Source of the DNA: UBA3103 sp002365855
GTDB lineage: Bacteria > Bacillota > Desulfotomaculia > Desulfotomaculales > Pelotomaculaceae
Direction: 5' to 3'
Assembly (NCBI GenBank): GCA_030627625.1
Contig: DAOURR010000005.1
Location: 1-58,802 of the forward strand
DNA length: 58,802 nt
In this document: positions 25,444-33,896 of the stretch, piece by piece
Layout of the letters: each line of letters begins with the position of its first letter
How positions within the stretch are numbered: position 1 is the stretch's first letter
Notes under the pieces: model-generated
The model's database searches: none
Told to the model about the DNA's origin: nothing
Seen by the model: the letters and a program-made list of their open reading frames with translations, nothing else
Translations under genes and position numbers: made by a program

Positions 25444-26823
25444 TCAGCCCACACTAATTTTTTCCTCGGGGTAGCGCATTGATGTTCTACGCTTTTGCCT
25501 GGCCATGGCAAATGCCACCGTCAGAGGGCCAAGCCTCCCCAGGAACATGGTCAGGATGATCAAAATCCGCCCGGCCGTGGACAGCTCGGTGGTCAGTCCC
25601 ATACTCAGGCCCACCGTGCCGAAAGCAGAGGTGGCTTCAAACAAGGTGGTGAGAAAATCGGCTTTTTCCGTAATGGACAGAAGCAGCGAAACCGTAACAA
25701 TCAGAGCGGTTGACAAAATCAAAATGGTTACGGCTTTATTGATCAGGTCCTGGCCAAGCCGCCTGTGAAAAACCTCGGCCTCATTTTTTCCTTTAACCAT
25801 GGCCCTGATATAAACCACAAGCGCGGCAAAAGTGGTCGTCTTGATTCCGCCCCCGGTAGAACCGGGGGAAGCGCCGATAAACATTAAAATAATAATAAAA
25901 AACTGGGTCGCCGAGCGCAGCGCGCCGGTGTCAAGGGTATTGAACCCGGCGGTCCTGGGCGTGACCGCCTGGAAATATGAAGCCAACACTTTACCCGCTG
26001 GACTAAGATTTTGCAGTGTATTATCATATTCCAGGCAAAAGACCATTACAGTTCCGGCTGCGATTAGAAAAGCGGAAAAAGATAAGACCAGCTTGGTGTG
26101 AAGCGAAAAGCGCCCGGCTCCCCTGAAGCGCTGGAACAGATCTAAAATAACACTGAAGCCTAATCCGCCAATTATAAACATTGTGCTTATGCACAAGCTT
26201 ACGGTGATATCTTCCGTATACATGGTCAGGCTCCGGAAATCGCCGAAGATGTCAAAACCGGCGTTGTTGAAAGCGGATATTGAATGAAAGAGCCCGAACC
26301 AGAAGCCCTTTTGCCATCCCATTTCTACCGACCAGCGGGCCGCCAGGATTAAGGTAAAAGTAAATTCGGCAATAAAGGTAAACAGGATTAAGTACTTGGC
26401 CAGCCTGACGATACCGGCCACGTCAGTCTGGTTGAGCGACTCCTGAATGATCAGCCGCTGCCTGAGCCCAATTTGACGGCCCAGCAGGATGGCAAAAAAC
26501 GTGCCCATCGTCATGAACCCCAGGCCGCCCACCTGGATCAAGGCCAGGATGACTATCTGCCCGAACAACGTCCAGTGAGTGCCGGTGTCGACGACCACCA
26601 GCCCGGTGACACAGACCGCGGAGGTGGCTGTGAAAAGGGAGGTCAAAAAGTTAATTTCCCCGCCCGGCTTTACAGCAGCCGGCAGAGTCAGAAGCACAGC
26701 GCCGGCCAAAATGATTGCGGCGAACCCCAACAACAAGACCTGCCCGGGGGTGGCCTTTAACAACAATTTTTTCTTTAATCTTTCGATTATGGTTGCGCCA
26801 TCCCCTGATCCTGCGAACCTCAC
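25444..26823 (-). CDS. KtrB/TrkH-family potassium (K+/Na+) uptake channel subunit
   Basis: 459-residue membrane protein of the Trk/Ktr/HKT superfamily with four MPM repeats. The four selectivity-filter loops are visible: TSAVCVTGL, SAFNNAGFD, VTPRTAGFN and SAFGTVGLS, each with the K+-selective Gly. The intramembrane loop of D3 (GASPGSTGGGIKT) is also present. Its short N-terminus and 459-residue length fit KtrB rather than TrkH. The GTG start at 26823 has AAGAGGAG ten bases before. No KtrA/TrkA RCK-domain gene is adjacent, so the regulatory ring must be encoded elsewhere. A c-di-AMP riboswitch and terminator precede it, matching the known role of c-di-AMP in repressing K+ import. Confidence 0.93.
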   Translation of the reverse strand: MRFAGSGDGATIIERLKKKLLLKATPGQVLLLGFAAIILAGAVLLTLPAAVKPGGEINFLTSLFTATSAVCVTGLVVVDTGTHWTLFGQIVILALIQVGGLGFMTMGTFFAILLGRQIGLRQRLIIQESLNQTDVAGIVRLAKYLILFTFIAEFTFTLILAARWSVEMGWQKGFWFGLFHSISAFNNAGFDIFGDFRSLTMYTEDITVSLCISTMFIIGGLGFSVILDLFQRFRGAGRFSLHTKLVLSFSAFLIAAGTVMVFCLEYDNTLQNLSPAGKVLASYFQAVTPRTAGFNTLDTGALRSATQFFIIILMFIGASPGSTGGGIKTTTFAALVVYIRAMVKGKNEAEVFHRRLGQDLINKAVTILILSTALIVTVSLLLSITEKADFLTTLFEATSAFGTVGLSMGLTTELSTAGRILIILTMFLGRLGPLTVAFAMARQKRRTSMRYPEEKISVG

Positions 26824-26923
26824 CTTTATATCTCCTCTTCAACCCGTGTATATTTTAAATGCGACCCCGGAAAACATCCTGTCTATCCCCTATAACATTT
26901 GACCAAAAGTACTATTTCATTAC

Positions 26924-26970
26924 AAAAAACAATAACCCCGGTAAACGTAAAAATACACCCCGGAGTTTTA
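26924..26970 (-). terminator. riboswitch-controlled terminator upstream of ktrB
   Basis: On the minus strand AACTCCGG pairs with CCGGGGTT around an 18-base loop, followed by ATTGTTTTTT. It lies 30 bases downstream of the c-di-AMP aptamer and about 100 bases before the gene, the expected expression platform. Confidence 0.75.
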
Positions 26971-26999
26971 CGGCGCCAAAGCATGTCTTGTCCTTCCTT

Positions 27000-27226
27000 T
27001 CAACGCTTACGAGGTTAGCTGACGGGTTCGGGTCGAAAGAGTTAACCCTACGAATTCGGTAGTCGGTCGTCAGAGGTCAGAGGTCGGATTGGGCTGTTGG
27101 AAAACGCTAGAAGCGGTTTCCTTCATTAACTATCTGACTACTAACTACTGACTACTCACAACCGAAACTCGATTCACCCCAGGATATTGGTTCCCCCGCT
27201 TCTTTAACTATAAAGAATTAAGCGAT
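27000..27226 (-). promoter_or_regulatory. c-di-AMP riboswitch (ydaO/yuaA type) controlling ktrB
   Basis: Reading on the minus strand it has the full ydaO consensus: CGCTTAAT at the 5' end, GCGGGGGAACCAA, GGGGTGAATC, a variable hairpin arm, GTAGGGTTAACTCTTTCGA, then CCCGAACCCGTCAGCTAACC and CTCGTAAGCG closing P1. The variable arm is an approximately 100-base extended hairpin made of GTAGTCAG / CTGACCTCTGACG repeats, nearly identical to the copy at 41771-41996. c-di-AMP riboswitches of this class turn expression off when c-di-AMP is high. Confidence 0.95.
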
Positions 27227-27238
27227 AATAATGCTTAT

Positions 27239-27266
27239 ATTATAATCCCACTCCCAAAAAAAACAA
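27239..27266 (-). promoter_or_regulatory. sigma-A promoter of the ktrB leader
   Basis: Minus strand TTGTTT (27266-27261) and TATAAT (27244-27239), 16-base spacing. Transcription would begin about 27232, right before the riboswitch aptamer. Confidence 0.75.
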
Positions 27267-27477
27267 GCGCATTTTATGATTTCATTAATATCCGTACAGT
27301 ATGGTTATGCGTTGCAAGCTGATATTAATTAAATGGTCCCGGAAGGCTTTATAATAAACATTTAAAAGGTTATATTGTCATGGGGGCAGGAATTTAAGAT
27401 GACACAGGCGAAATTTGATACCTGCACTGCGCGGGAAAGCGTAAACCACATACAGACGCTGGGACGGATGAACAAAA

Positions 27478-28230
27478 ATGCCTGCTAACCTCCGTAATTA
27501 CATAGAGTACCTGGACCCTGAGCCGGGGAAATGGCTCGACCTGCTGGATGGCCTGCGTGTTTTGACCGGTCAGGAATATATATTTGCGGCGACACGTGAG
27601 CCACGGAATACCGCATGCTCCGGGGTAATTGGCGGAGGACTTGGTCCCAGGAAGTTTTTCATTAACCGCCAGGTTGGCAAAGATTACTGCGCTGATCTCC
27701 CGGCTGAAGAAATGGCTGCTTTCCTGGGTGTTCACTTTAAGGAATACCGTACTGGAAATTTTCATGACTGGGCAGGGCTTATGACCGCTGCCCGGGTAAA
27801 TGACGCCTGCTGGGTAAAAATCTCCCGGCAGGACTATTCCGTAGTGGTCATTGTCACCGCCGGAGTAAACAACGCCTGCGCAGCTGGTGTAACACCCTGC
27901 TGCATACTGAGCCCCGCGGCTGGAACCATCAACATCATGGCTTTTATGTCTCATGTTTTATCACCTGGAGCAATGATCAACGCCGTGCAGACAGTAACTG
28001 AGGCAAAAACCCAGACGCTGAGGGAGCTCAACGTAATCTGCCCCGCAACAGGCGCCTTCGCGAGCGGTACTACCACCGACGCGCTGATCCTGTCTTCCGC
28101 CGGCTCTGGGCCACATTGCCCATACGCAGGGCCCGGAACCATAATGGGCTACCTTCTCGCACTGGGAGTGCGGGAGGCGCTGCCGCAGTCACTGAAGTAC
28201 TACTGGAGTCATACTGGTGAAAACATCTGA
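27478..28230 (+). CDS. cbiZ: adenosylcobinamide amidohydrolase
   Basis: Removes the aminopropanol side chain from (adenosyl)cobinamide or foreign corrinoids to give cobyric acid, allowing lower-ligand remodelling. 250 residues with the family landmarks VVVIVTAGVNNACAAG, GTINIMAF, EAKTQTLRELN and ATGAFASGTTTDAL. In front of it only an AT-rich region is found; no B12-box or cobalamin riboswitch could be recognised. It begins a four-gene operon with a B12-type ABC transporter, consistent with salvage of corrinoids taken from the environment. ATG 27478 is used; a GACGGATG precedes it at modest distance. Confidence 0.92.
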   Translation: MPANLRNYIEYLDPEPGKWLDLLDGLRVLTGQEYIFAATREPRNTACSGVIGGGLGPRKFFINRQVGKDYCADLPAEEMAAFLGVHFKEYRTGNFHDWAGLMTAARVNDACWVKISRQDYSVVVIVTAGVNNACAAGVTPCCILSPAAGTINIMAFMSHVLSPGAMINAVQTVTEAKTQTLRELNVICPATGAFASGTTTDALILSSAGSGPHCPYAGPGTIMGYLLALGVREALPQSLKYYWSHTGENI

Positions 28231-28280
28231 CCCGCGTGTAAGCCTTTATGTTTTCTTATGGGAAAGGAGCATTTTATTAG

Positions 28281-29234
28281 ATGAAAATAAGACCAGGCAA
28301 GACGCAGACAGCAGGTATTATTGTCCTTGTGCTGATAGCACTGGCAGCCGGAATCCTGCTGCAGGGCTGCGGAACCTCTAAAACAGGAGTAAGTGGACCC
28401 GGCTTCCCAGCGGTAATAACGGATATTCTGGGCAGGCAGGTAACCATTAAAGAACCGCCAAAGCGGATCGTCTCCCTGGTTCCTGCCGTCACTGAAACCC
28501 TTTTCGCACTGGGGTTGGGGGATAAGGTAGTGGGTGTGACCAAATACTGCGATTACCCTGCCGAGGCCATAGCCAAGCCCAAAATCGGAGGTTTCTCCAC
28601 TCCCAGCGCCGAGTTGATCGTTGCCGCACAGCCGGACCTGGTGCTGGCCGCGGAAATGCATAAAGAATTCATACCTCAGCTGGAACAGGCCGGGCTGACA
28701 GTAGTCGCCACCGAGTCTCTTGATTTAAAACAGGTACTGGATGAAATCCGTCTGATCGGGCGGATTACCGGGGCTTCAGCGGAGGCGGAAAACCTGGCTG
28801 CTGATATGCAGCAGCGCATAGATAAAATTGAGTCCAAAGTTAAATTGCTTTCAGAAGATGAAAAGCCTGCCGTCTTTTTTGAAGTATGGCCCGATCCCCT
28901 TACCACCGGCGGTTCCAGGAGTTTTCTCAACAGCCTGATTGTTACGGCCGGGGGTAAAAACATTGCAGGGGATGTCGAACAGGACTGGGTTACGCTCAGC
29001 CCCGAGGTAGTGCTGTCGCGTAATCCTGAAGTTATTATTTTTTCCCATCACGGCGACTCACTGCAAACGGTAGAACAGTTAAAAGCCCGCAAAGGATGGG
29101 AGCAGGTCAGAGCCATAAAGTCCGGACGCATAGGCTATATAGCGGATGAGAACCTGGTGGTGCGTACTGGTCCTCGCGTCATTGAAGGGCTTGAGCTTGT
29201 TGCGAAATATATTCACCCGGATTTCTTCCAATAA
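28281..29234 (+). CDS. btuF: cobalamin/cobinamide-type ABC transporter binding lipoprotein
   Basis: 317-residue extracytoplasmic receptor. Signal helix IIVLVLIALAAGILLQGC ends in a lipobox. The TroA/BtuF fold shows IVSLVPAVTETLFALGLGDKVVGVTKYCDYP, the hinge helix and GRIGYIADENLVVRTGPRVIEGLELVAKYIHP. The ATG at 28281 follows AAAGGAGC. Between cbiZ and the permease gene; corrinoid rather than siderophore specificity is inferred from cbiZ. Confidence 0.88.
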   Translation: MKIRPGKTQTAGIIVLVLIALAAGILLQGCGTSKTGVSGPGFPAVITDILGRQVTIKEPPKRIVSLVPAVTETLFALGLGDKVVGVTKYCDYPAEAIAKPKIGGFSTPSAELIVAAQPDLVLAAEMHKEFIPQLEQAGLTVVATESLDLKQVLDEIRLIGRITGASAEAENLAADMQQRIDKIESKVKLLSEDEKPAVFFEVWPDPLTTGGSRSFLNSLIVTAGGKNIAGDVEQDWVTLSPEVVLSRNPEVIIFSHHGDSLQTVEQLKARKGWEQVRAIKSGRIGYIADENLVVRTGPRVIEGLELVAKYIHPDFFQ

Positions 29235-29338
29235 AATAGTAAAATAAAGATATTAGAGCACAGTAGACATTTAAGTGAACACTCTGTTTTTTATTCTAAA
29301 ATATTACTTTAGTAAACCCGGTATAAGGGGGCCTTTTA

Positions 29339-30379
29339 TTGGACTACGGCAACCGGGCCTGGCGCTGGAAAATGAGTATCGCGATACTGCTGCTGGGATT
29401 GGGTTTAACATTTATAATATGCACCACCATCGGCCCGGCAAGCATCGGGTTTATGGATGTTATGGCTATGCTGCTGCGTAAAATTCCCTGGATTGGCAGC
29501 TTCGTTCCCCGTGGAGATTGGCCGGACAGCTTTGAGACCATAGTTTTTCAGATGAGGTTGGCGCGGGTTACCCTGGCTGTATTGGCAGGCGCCGGGCTGG
29601 CTGTTTCAGGTGTCGTTCTTCAGGGTCTCTTTAAAAACCCGATGGCAGATCCCTACATCCTTGGCATTTCTTCCGGCGCGGCGCTCGGGGCCACTATAGC
29701 GATGTTATATGGCGCTGGAACACAGCTGCTCGGAATCTACGCTATCCCGCTGTATGCCTTCCTGGGAGCAACTGGCACAGCTTTTGTGGTCTACAGGCTG
29801 GCCATGGTAGGCGGCAGGGTGCCGATGGCGACCATGCTCCTGGCCGGAATTGCAGTAGGCTCATTTTTATCCGCTTTAACCTCGTACTTCATGATTACAA
29901 GCGGTCGCAACATCCACCAGGTAGTATTCTGGCTTATGGGTGGCTTTGCCGGGCGCGGCTGGGATCATGTCAGAGTACTGCTGCCTTATGTGCTTACAGG
30001 TTTTACCCTGATGCTGGTTTACGCCCGGCGCTTGAATATCATGCTGCTGGGAGAAGAGCAGGCCCAGCACCTGGGAATTAATGTGGAGCGGATGAAGCAG
30101 GTTTTGCTGGGGGCCGCTACGCTTACCGCTGCAGCCGCCGTCGCCGTAAGCGGCATCATTGGTTTCGTAGGTCTGATTATTCCACATGCCGTCAGGCTGA
30201 TAGTAGGGCCCGATCACCGCGTGCTTCTGCCCAGCGCGGCCCTCACCGGCGCTATTTTTCTGGCAGGGGCGGATGCCATAGCCCGGGTGGCAGCCGCGCC
30301 TGAGGAGATCCCTGTCGGAGTTATCACGGCCCTTTTCGGAGGACCTTTTTTCATATACTTATTAAGGAAAAAGAGATAG
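29339..30379 (+). CDS. btuC: cobalamin-type ABC transporter permease
   Basis: FecCD/BtuC family permease, 346 residues with about ten membrane helices. Landmarks: RLARVTLAVLAGAGLAVSGVVLQGLFKNPMADPYILGISSGAALG, then VAVSGIIGFVGLIIPHAVRLIVGPDHRVLLPSAALTGAIFL and EEIPVGVITALFGGPFFIYLL. The start is a TTG at 29339 behind AAGGGGG. Second component of the corrinoid import operon. Confidence 0.93.
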   Translation: MDYGNRAWRWKMSIAILLLGLGLTFIICTTIGPASIGFMDVMAMLLRKIPWIGSFVPRGDWPDSFETIVFQMRLARVTLAVLAGAGLAVSGVVLQGLFKNPMADPYILGISSGAALGATIAMLYGAGTQLLGIYAIPLYAFLGATGTAFVVYRLAMVGGRVPMATMLLAGIAVGSFLSALTSYFMITSGRNIHQVVFWLMGGFAGRGWDHVRVLLPYVLTGFTLMLVYARRLNIMLLGEEQAQHLGINVERMKQVLLGAATLTAAAAVAVSGIIGFVGLIIPHAVRLIVGPDHRVLLPSAALTGAIFLAGADAIARVAAAPEEIPVGVITALFGGPFFIYLLRKKR

Positions 30380-30415
30380 TAACCAGGTTGAAAATGTATT
30401 TACCTGGAGGTTTTA

Positions 30416-31678
30416 ATGAAAGTAGCATTAAAAATATTCGACGTTGAATGCTCCTATGGCGCCACAAAAGTACTGGACGGCCTGTCCTTTACGATCGAGC
30501 GTGGCAGCTTTACAGGAATCCTTGGTCCCAATGGCTCAGGAAAGTCTACTCTCATGCGCTGCATCAGCCGTGTTCTGAAACCTTCTAAAGGAGCGGTGCT
30601 GTTGGATGAGGAGAACCTTTTCGGCCTTGATCTCAAGGATGTGGCCAGAAAAATGGCTGTCGTAACGCAGGAGACAGCTGTGGACTTTTCATTTACAGTG
30701 GCAGAAGTGGTAATGATGGGACGCTCTCCTTACCTGGGGCGCTTTCAGAGTGAAGGTGAAAAAGACTTTGAAATAGCCCGGAAAGTGATGGAACTAACCA
30801 ACACCCTCATTTTAGCTGACCGGTCTATAACCACTCTCAGCGGCGGTGAGCGCCAGAGGGTAATTATAGCGAAGGCTTTGGCCCAGGACACGGAAATCAT
30901 CCTGCTGGATGAGCCTACCTCCCACCTGGATATCAATCACCAGGTAGAGATCCTGGGCCTGTTGAGGCGGCTCAACAGAGAAAATGGCCTCACAGTTGTC
31001 ACCGTGTTCCATGATTTGAACCTGGCTTCGCAATATTGCGACAGTGTAATTTTAATGCGTGACGGCAGGATTTTCACCATTGGCAGGCCGGATGAATCGC
31101 TAACTGCGGCTAATATAAAAGATGTCTTTGGCGCAAGCGTTCTGGTCGGAAAACATCCTGTGACCGGACGCCCGGCAGTGATGATTTTGTCACGTGAGCC
31201 TCGAAGAAGCGCTAAAACCGGGAGTATCCACGTAGTATGCGGCGGTGGTGCGGGAGCCGATATACTCAGACTTTTGGCCAGCCACGGCTATAGTGTTAGC
31301 GCCGGTGTATTAAACACTGGTGATATTGATTGGGAAACCGCAAAGCTTTTAGAGCTGCGCCTGGCAGAAGAGGCGCCCTTTTCCCTTATATCCGACCAGA
31401 GCCACGAAGAGAACCTGGAGCTAATAAAGGGCGCTGATGCCTGTGTTATGGCCGGCATTCCCTTCGGCCACGGCAACTTGAAAAACCTTGAGGCGGTCTG
31501 CTTGGCCTGGGAATGGGGTAAACCCGTACTCCTTATTGAAGAACAGCAGATCGAGGAGCGGGACTTCACCGGCGGAAGAGCTTCCCTGATATATGAAGAG
31601 TTAAAGAAAAAAGGAGCGGTAGTACTGCAGGGCACAGCTGGTATCCAGCATGCACTGGCTGAATTACTGCACGATTAA
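30416..31678 (+). CDS. btuD: cobalamin-type ABC transporter ATPase with C-terminal LOG-like extension
   Basis: 420 residues. The ATPase part (1-250) has Walker A GPNGSGKS, Q-loop VTQET, FTVAEVVMMGRSPYLGRF typical of iron/B12 importers, signature LSGGERQRV, Walker B IILLDEPTSHLD and His in VFHDLNLASQYCD. Normal homologues end near 260. The extra part (265-420: HVVCGGGAGADILRLLASHGYSVSAGVLNTGDIDW, then DACVMAGIPFGHGNLKNLEAV) is a Rossmann-like nucleotide-binding fold found fused to this ATPase in some Firmicutes; its role is unknown. ATG 30416 follows TGGAGG. Ends the cbiZ operon; a strong hairpin follows. Confidence 0.92.
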   Translation: MKVALKIFDVECSYGATKVLDGLSFTIERGSFTGILGPNGSGKSTLMRCISRVLKPSKGAVLLDEENLFGLDLKDVARKMAVVTQETAVDFSFTVAEVVMMGRSPYLGRFQSEGEKDFEIARKVMELTNTLILADRSITTLSGGERQRVIIAKALAQDTEIILLDEPTSHLDINHQVEILGLLRRLNRENGLTVVTVFHDLNLASQYCDSVILMRDGRIFTIGRPDESLTAANIKDVFGASVLVGKHPVTGRPAVMILSREPRRSAKTGSIHVVCGGGAGADILRLLASHGYSVSAGVLNTGDIDWETAKLLELRLAEEAPFSLISDQSHEENLELIKGADACVMAGIPFGHGNLKNLEAVCLAWEWGKPVLLIEEQQIEERDFTGGRASLIYEELKKKGAVVLQGTAGIQHALAELLHD

Positions 31679-31708
31679 GAAGCCCTGCGCAATTAAGCGC
31701 GGGGCTTC
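31679..31708 (+). terminator. stem-loop after btuD
   Basis: GAAGCCCTGCGC pairs with GCGCGGGGCTTC (one G-T) around AATTAA: twelve consecutive pairs starting at the stop codon. No T-run follows, so it may be an mRNA 3' stabiliser or Rho-independent site with the repeat region behind it. Confidence 0.6.
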
Positions 31709-31720
31709 TCCACAGCACAG

Positions 31721-31800
31721 GTCCAGCACAGGGGGACCAGGTCCAGCACAGGGGGACCAGGTCCAGCACAGGGGGACCAGGTCCAGCACAGGGGGACGTC
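31721..31800. repeat. four tandem 20-bp repeats plus palindromic tail
   Basis: The unit GTCCAGCACAGGGGGACCAG is repeated exactly from 31721 to 31780, and a fourth copy changes at its end to GGGGGACGTC. The tail (31795-31855) holds GTCCCCCTGTGCT in inverse orientation twice and an AAGAGAACCGTCCCC core, so the block folds back on itself. Confidence 0.95.
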
Positions 31801-31857
31801 CCCCTGTGCTTCCCTGAAGTGACACAAGAGAACCGTCCCCCTGTGCTTCCCCTGTGC

Positions 31858-32232
31858 TTATCGCCCCTGGCCGTGGCTGTGCCTGTGTTTACCTCCGCAC
31901 ATACAGCCGATGGACACGGAGGAAATAAGCGTACCTTTCAAATATTCCCCGGCTACCCGTTCAACATCTCCAGAAGCGCCCTTAATCAATATAAATCCTT
32001 CATTTTGAAGCGCTTCAGCCATTGGAAGTCCGATACCCCCGGTAATTACAACATTGACTCCCTCTGCTTTCAGTATCCTGGCCAACCCGCCATGGTTGTG
32101 CATAACCTCATTGGTCAGGATCTCTTTACCCGTTATATTGCCGCTAATCGACTCAATAATGACAAACTCACTGCTGCTCCCAAAATGTTCGTTAACCTTA
32201 CCTCCCTTGTACGGCATGGCAATTTTCAGCAC
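31858..32232 (-). CDS. NifX/NifB-like cofactor-binding protein, His-rich tail
   Basis: 124 residues of the dinitrogenase iron-molybdenum cofactor-binding superfamily: LKIAMPYKGGKVNEHFGSSSEFVIIE at the N-terminus and NVVITGGIGLPMAEALQNEGF in the centre. A C-terminal CMCGGKHRHSHGQGR tail adds two Cys and three His as potential metal ligands. Start GTG 32232 behind GGGGGGAT. Last gene of a nine-gene minus-strand cluster with MinD and Mrp ATPases. The family binds Fe-S or Mo-containing clusters; nitrogenase genes are absent, so the client is unknown. Confidence 0.88.
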   Translation of the reverse strand: MLKIAMPYKGGKVNEHFGSSSEFVIIESISGNITGKEILTNEVMHNHGGLARILKAEGVNVVITGGIGLPMAEALQNEGFILIKGASGDVERVAGEYLKGTLISSVSIGCMCGGKHRHSHGQGR

Positions 32233-32271
32233 ATTTACATCCCCCCGTTACTTAAATATATCTTAATTCAC

Positions 32272-32673
32272 TTAATCAACTCTTATCCAGTCTCTCCCGG
32301 CGCAGGCCGGGCATACGGTCCTGCGCCGGCAGATGGTCCCCTCCCAGCGATGACCGCATTTATGACATTCCAGTTTATGTTCAGCCAGCTTGAAGTTTCC
32401 ACCGGTAATTTTCAGGGCCGCGCCGTTAACCAGAGCAAACGCGACCTTCTGCCTGGCGGAGGCCAGTACTCTATGAAAGGTGGGACGGGAAACAGACATT
32501 TTCCCGGCGCACTCCTCATGCTCAAGTTCCTGCAGGTCCCTGAGGCGGATAGCCTCGAGCTCCTCCACTGTCAGAACTATTTCTGTGAGTTCAAATATAG
32601 GTATGCCAGTCGGTTTAAAATAAGTTATCGAAGGAAACTGCTCTACTCTTCTGCACTTAGGCGGCCTGGGCAT
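32272..32673 (-). CDS. DUF134 family predicted DNA-binding protein
   Basis: 133 residues. The N-terminus MPRPPKCRRVEQFP and the sigma-factor-like helix-turn-helix (VEELEAIRLRDLQELEHEECAGKMSVSRPTFHRVLASARQKVA) define the DUF134 family. The C-terminal extension has two zinc-ribbon CxxC pairs (LECHKCGHRW, VCPACAGRDW) beyond the basic domain. In sulfate reducers and other anaerobes DUF134 genes sit with NifX/Mrp-type genes, as here, and are thought to regulate them. ATG 32673 follows GAGGGGTGA. An operator candidate for it is the inverted repeat at 37007-37032. Confidence 0.9.
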   Translation of the reverse strand: MPRPPKCRRVEQFPSITYFKPTGIPIFELTEIVLTVEELEAIRLRDLQELEHEECAGKMSVSRPTFHRVLASARQKVAFALVNGAALKITGGNFKLAEHKLECHKCGHRWEGTICRRRTVCPACAGRDWIRVD

Positions 32674-32865
32674 TCATATCACCCCTCCGTCATACATTTT
32701 ATTATAAAACAGATTTCATATTATGATACAGGCCAGGACAACTGTTGTAAATACTGATTTAAACAATCTGGGCTTATATACTCTACTGTAAATTGGCGCT
32801 GATAACCAATTCTGAAGGATTACCATAAGAAAATTCTTTTAAAATACTGTCTGGTGATGTATTTT

Positions 32866-32894
32866 AAACCCCGGTGGAAAGTAACCGGGGTTTT
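32866..32894 (-). terminator. terminator-like hairpin after the Mrp gene
   Basis: AAACCCCGGT and ACCGGGGTTT form a ten-base stem with an eight-base loop, with A and T runs at both sides. It would give partial termination between the Mrp gene and the DUF134 gene. Confidence 0.7.
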
Positions 32895-32921
32895 ATGTTA
32901 AATATGGAATTCAATGTTTCC

Positions 32922-33830
32922 TTATGCCGGCGGCTTTTTGTCCGCTGCCGCTCCCAGTATCTTTGGAATAGTATCCATAAAAAAGCTGCTGCTGTATTCC
33001 TCTATTTTTCCCTGGTCGCAAAGATTGGAAAGATTCGGGTCAACGGGCAGGCTCCCAAGGAATGGTATATTATATTTTTCCGCCATTTCTTTTCCGCGGC
33101 CGGGCCCAAACAGCTGAAACTCTTCGCCGCATTTCGGGCAAACCGCCCCGCTCATATTTTCAATCAAACCGAGTATAGGTATATTCATCTGCCTGGCCAT
33201 TTTGATTGCCTTCATAACAATCATGGCAGCAAGTTCCTGAGGTGAAGTTACAACTATAAGGCCATTCAGGGGAAGTGACTGCATCACTGTCAGCGGCACA
33301 TCACCGGTGCCCGGGGGCAGGTCCACAAACAAATAATCAAGGTCGGTCCAGACTACATCAGTCCAAAACTGTTTTACCACGTTGGAGAGTATCGGACCGC
33401 GCCAGATAACAGGATCATCTTCCTGGCGCATCAGTAAATTTATAGACATTACCTTGATGCCGGTGGAGCTTTCGGATGGAAGCATACCAAATTCGGTGGC
33501 CTCGGACTTACCTTTAATACCAAACATTTTAGGCAGGCTGGGACCGGTTATATCCGCATCAAGAACTCCCACTTCATAGCCTTTTTTCCTGAAGCCGCCG
33601 GCCAACAGAGAAGTTACCATAGATTTACCTACGCCGCCTTTGCCGCTCATAACGGCGATTACATTTTGCACGCTGCTGAAATTATTTACAGGAATCTTTT
33701 CGAGAACCGATTTATCCTCGTCAGCATTTACATCTTTTTTCTCATCCCCGCAGCCGCACTCTCCGGCTTCACAGCCGCATTCTTCATCCCCGCAGCCGCA
33801 TTCAGAACCGCACTTTTCATTCTGCTCCAT
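32922..33830 (-). CDS. Mrp/NBP35-family Fe-S carrier ATPase with Cys-rich N-terminus
   Basis: 302 residues. The first 25 residues contain nine Cys in GCG/ECGCG units, then a deviant-Walker P-loop domain: VMSGKGGVGKS, LDADITGPSLPKMFG, DYLFVDLPPGTGDVPLTV, and the C-terminal CPKCGEEFQLFGPG that provides the dimer-bridging Cys pair. ApbC/NBP35 homologues assemble and transfer 4Fe-4S clusters. The repeated Cys-Gly-Cys head is longer than the four-Cys head of NBP35 and could hold extra clusters or metal. Clustered with MinD-like Fe-S ATPases and NifX-like proteins. ATG 33830, good AAGGGAGA site. Confidence 0.93.
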   Translation of the reverse strand: MEQNEKCGSECGCGDEECGCEAGECGCGDEKKDVNADEDKSVLEKIPVNNFSSVQNVIAVMSGKGGVGKSMVTSLLAGGFRKKGYEVGVLDADITGPSLPKMFGIKGKSEATEFGMLPSESSTGIKVMSINLLMRQEDDPVIWRGPILSNVVKQFWTDVVWTDLDYLFVDLPPGTGDVPLTVMQSLPLNGLIVVTSPQELAAMIVMKAIKMARQMNIPILGLIENMSGAVCPKCGEEFQLFGPGRGKEMAEKYNIPFLGSLPVDPNLSNLCDQGKIEEYSSSFFMDTIPKILGAAADKKPPA

Positions 33831-33896
33831 TGCATGATCTCCCTTCCCTGATTTTTGCGATTTATAGGCATTGTTAGTTAAACAGTTTAAACTAAT

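Noticed and set aside
27230..27477. Cobalamin riboswitch before cbiZ
   Set aside because: No B12-box or GCCACTG-like conserved core could be found on the plus strand; the region is just AT-rich.
31721..31800. CRISPR array
   Set aside because: The 20-bp units are head to tail with no spacers and no cas genes nearby.
31819..32757. 312-codon plus-strand frame across the NifX-like and DUF134 genes
   Set aside because: It covers two well-supported minus-strand genes and the repeat array; composition is typical of an antisense frame.
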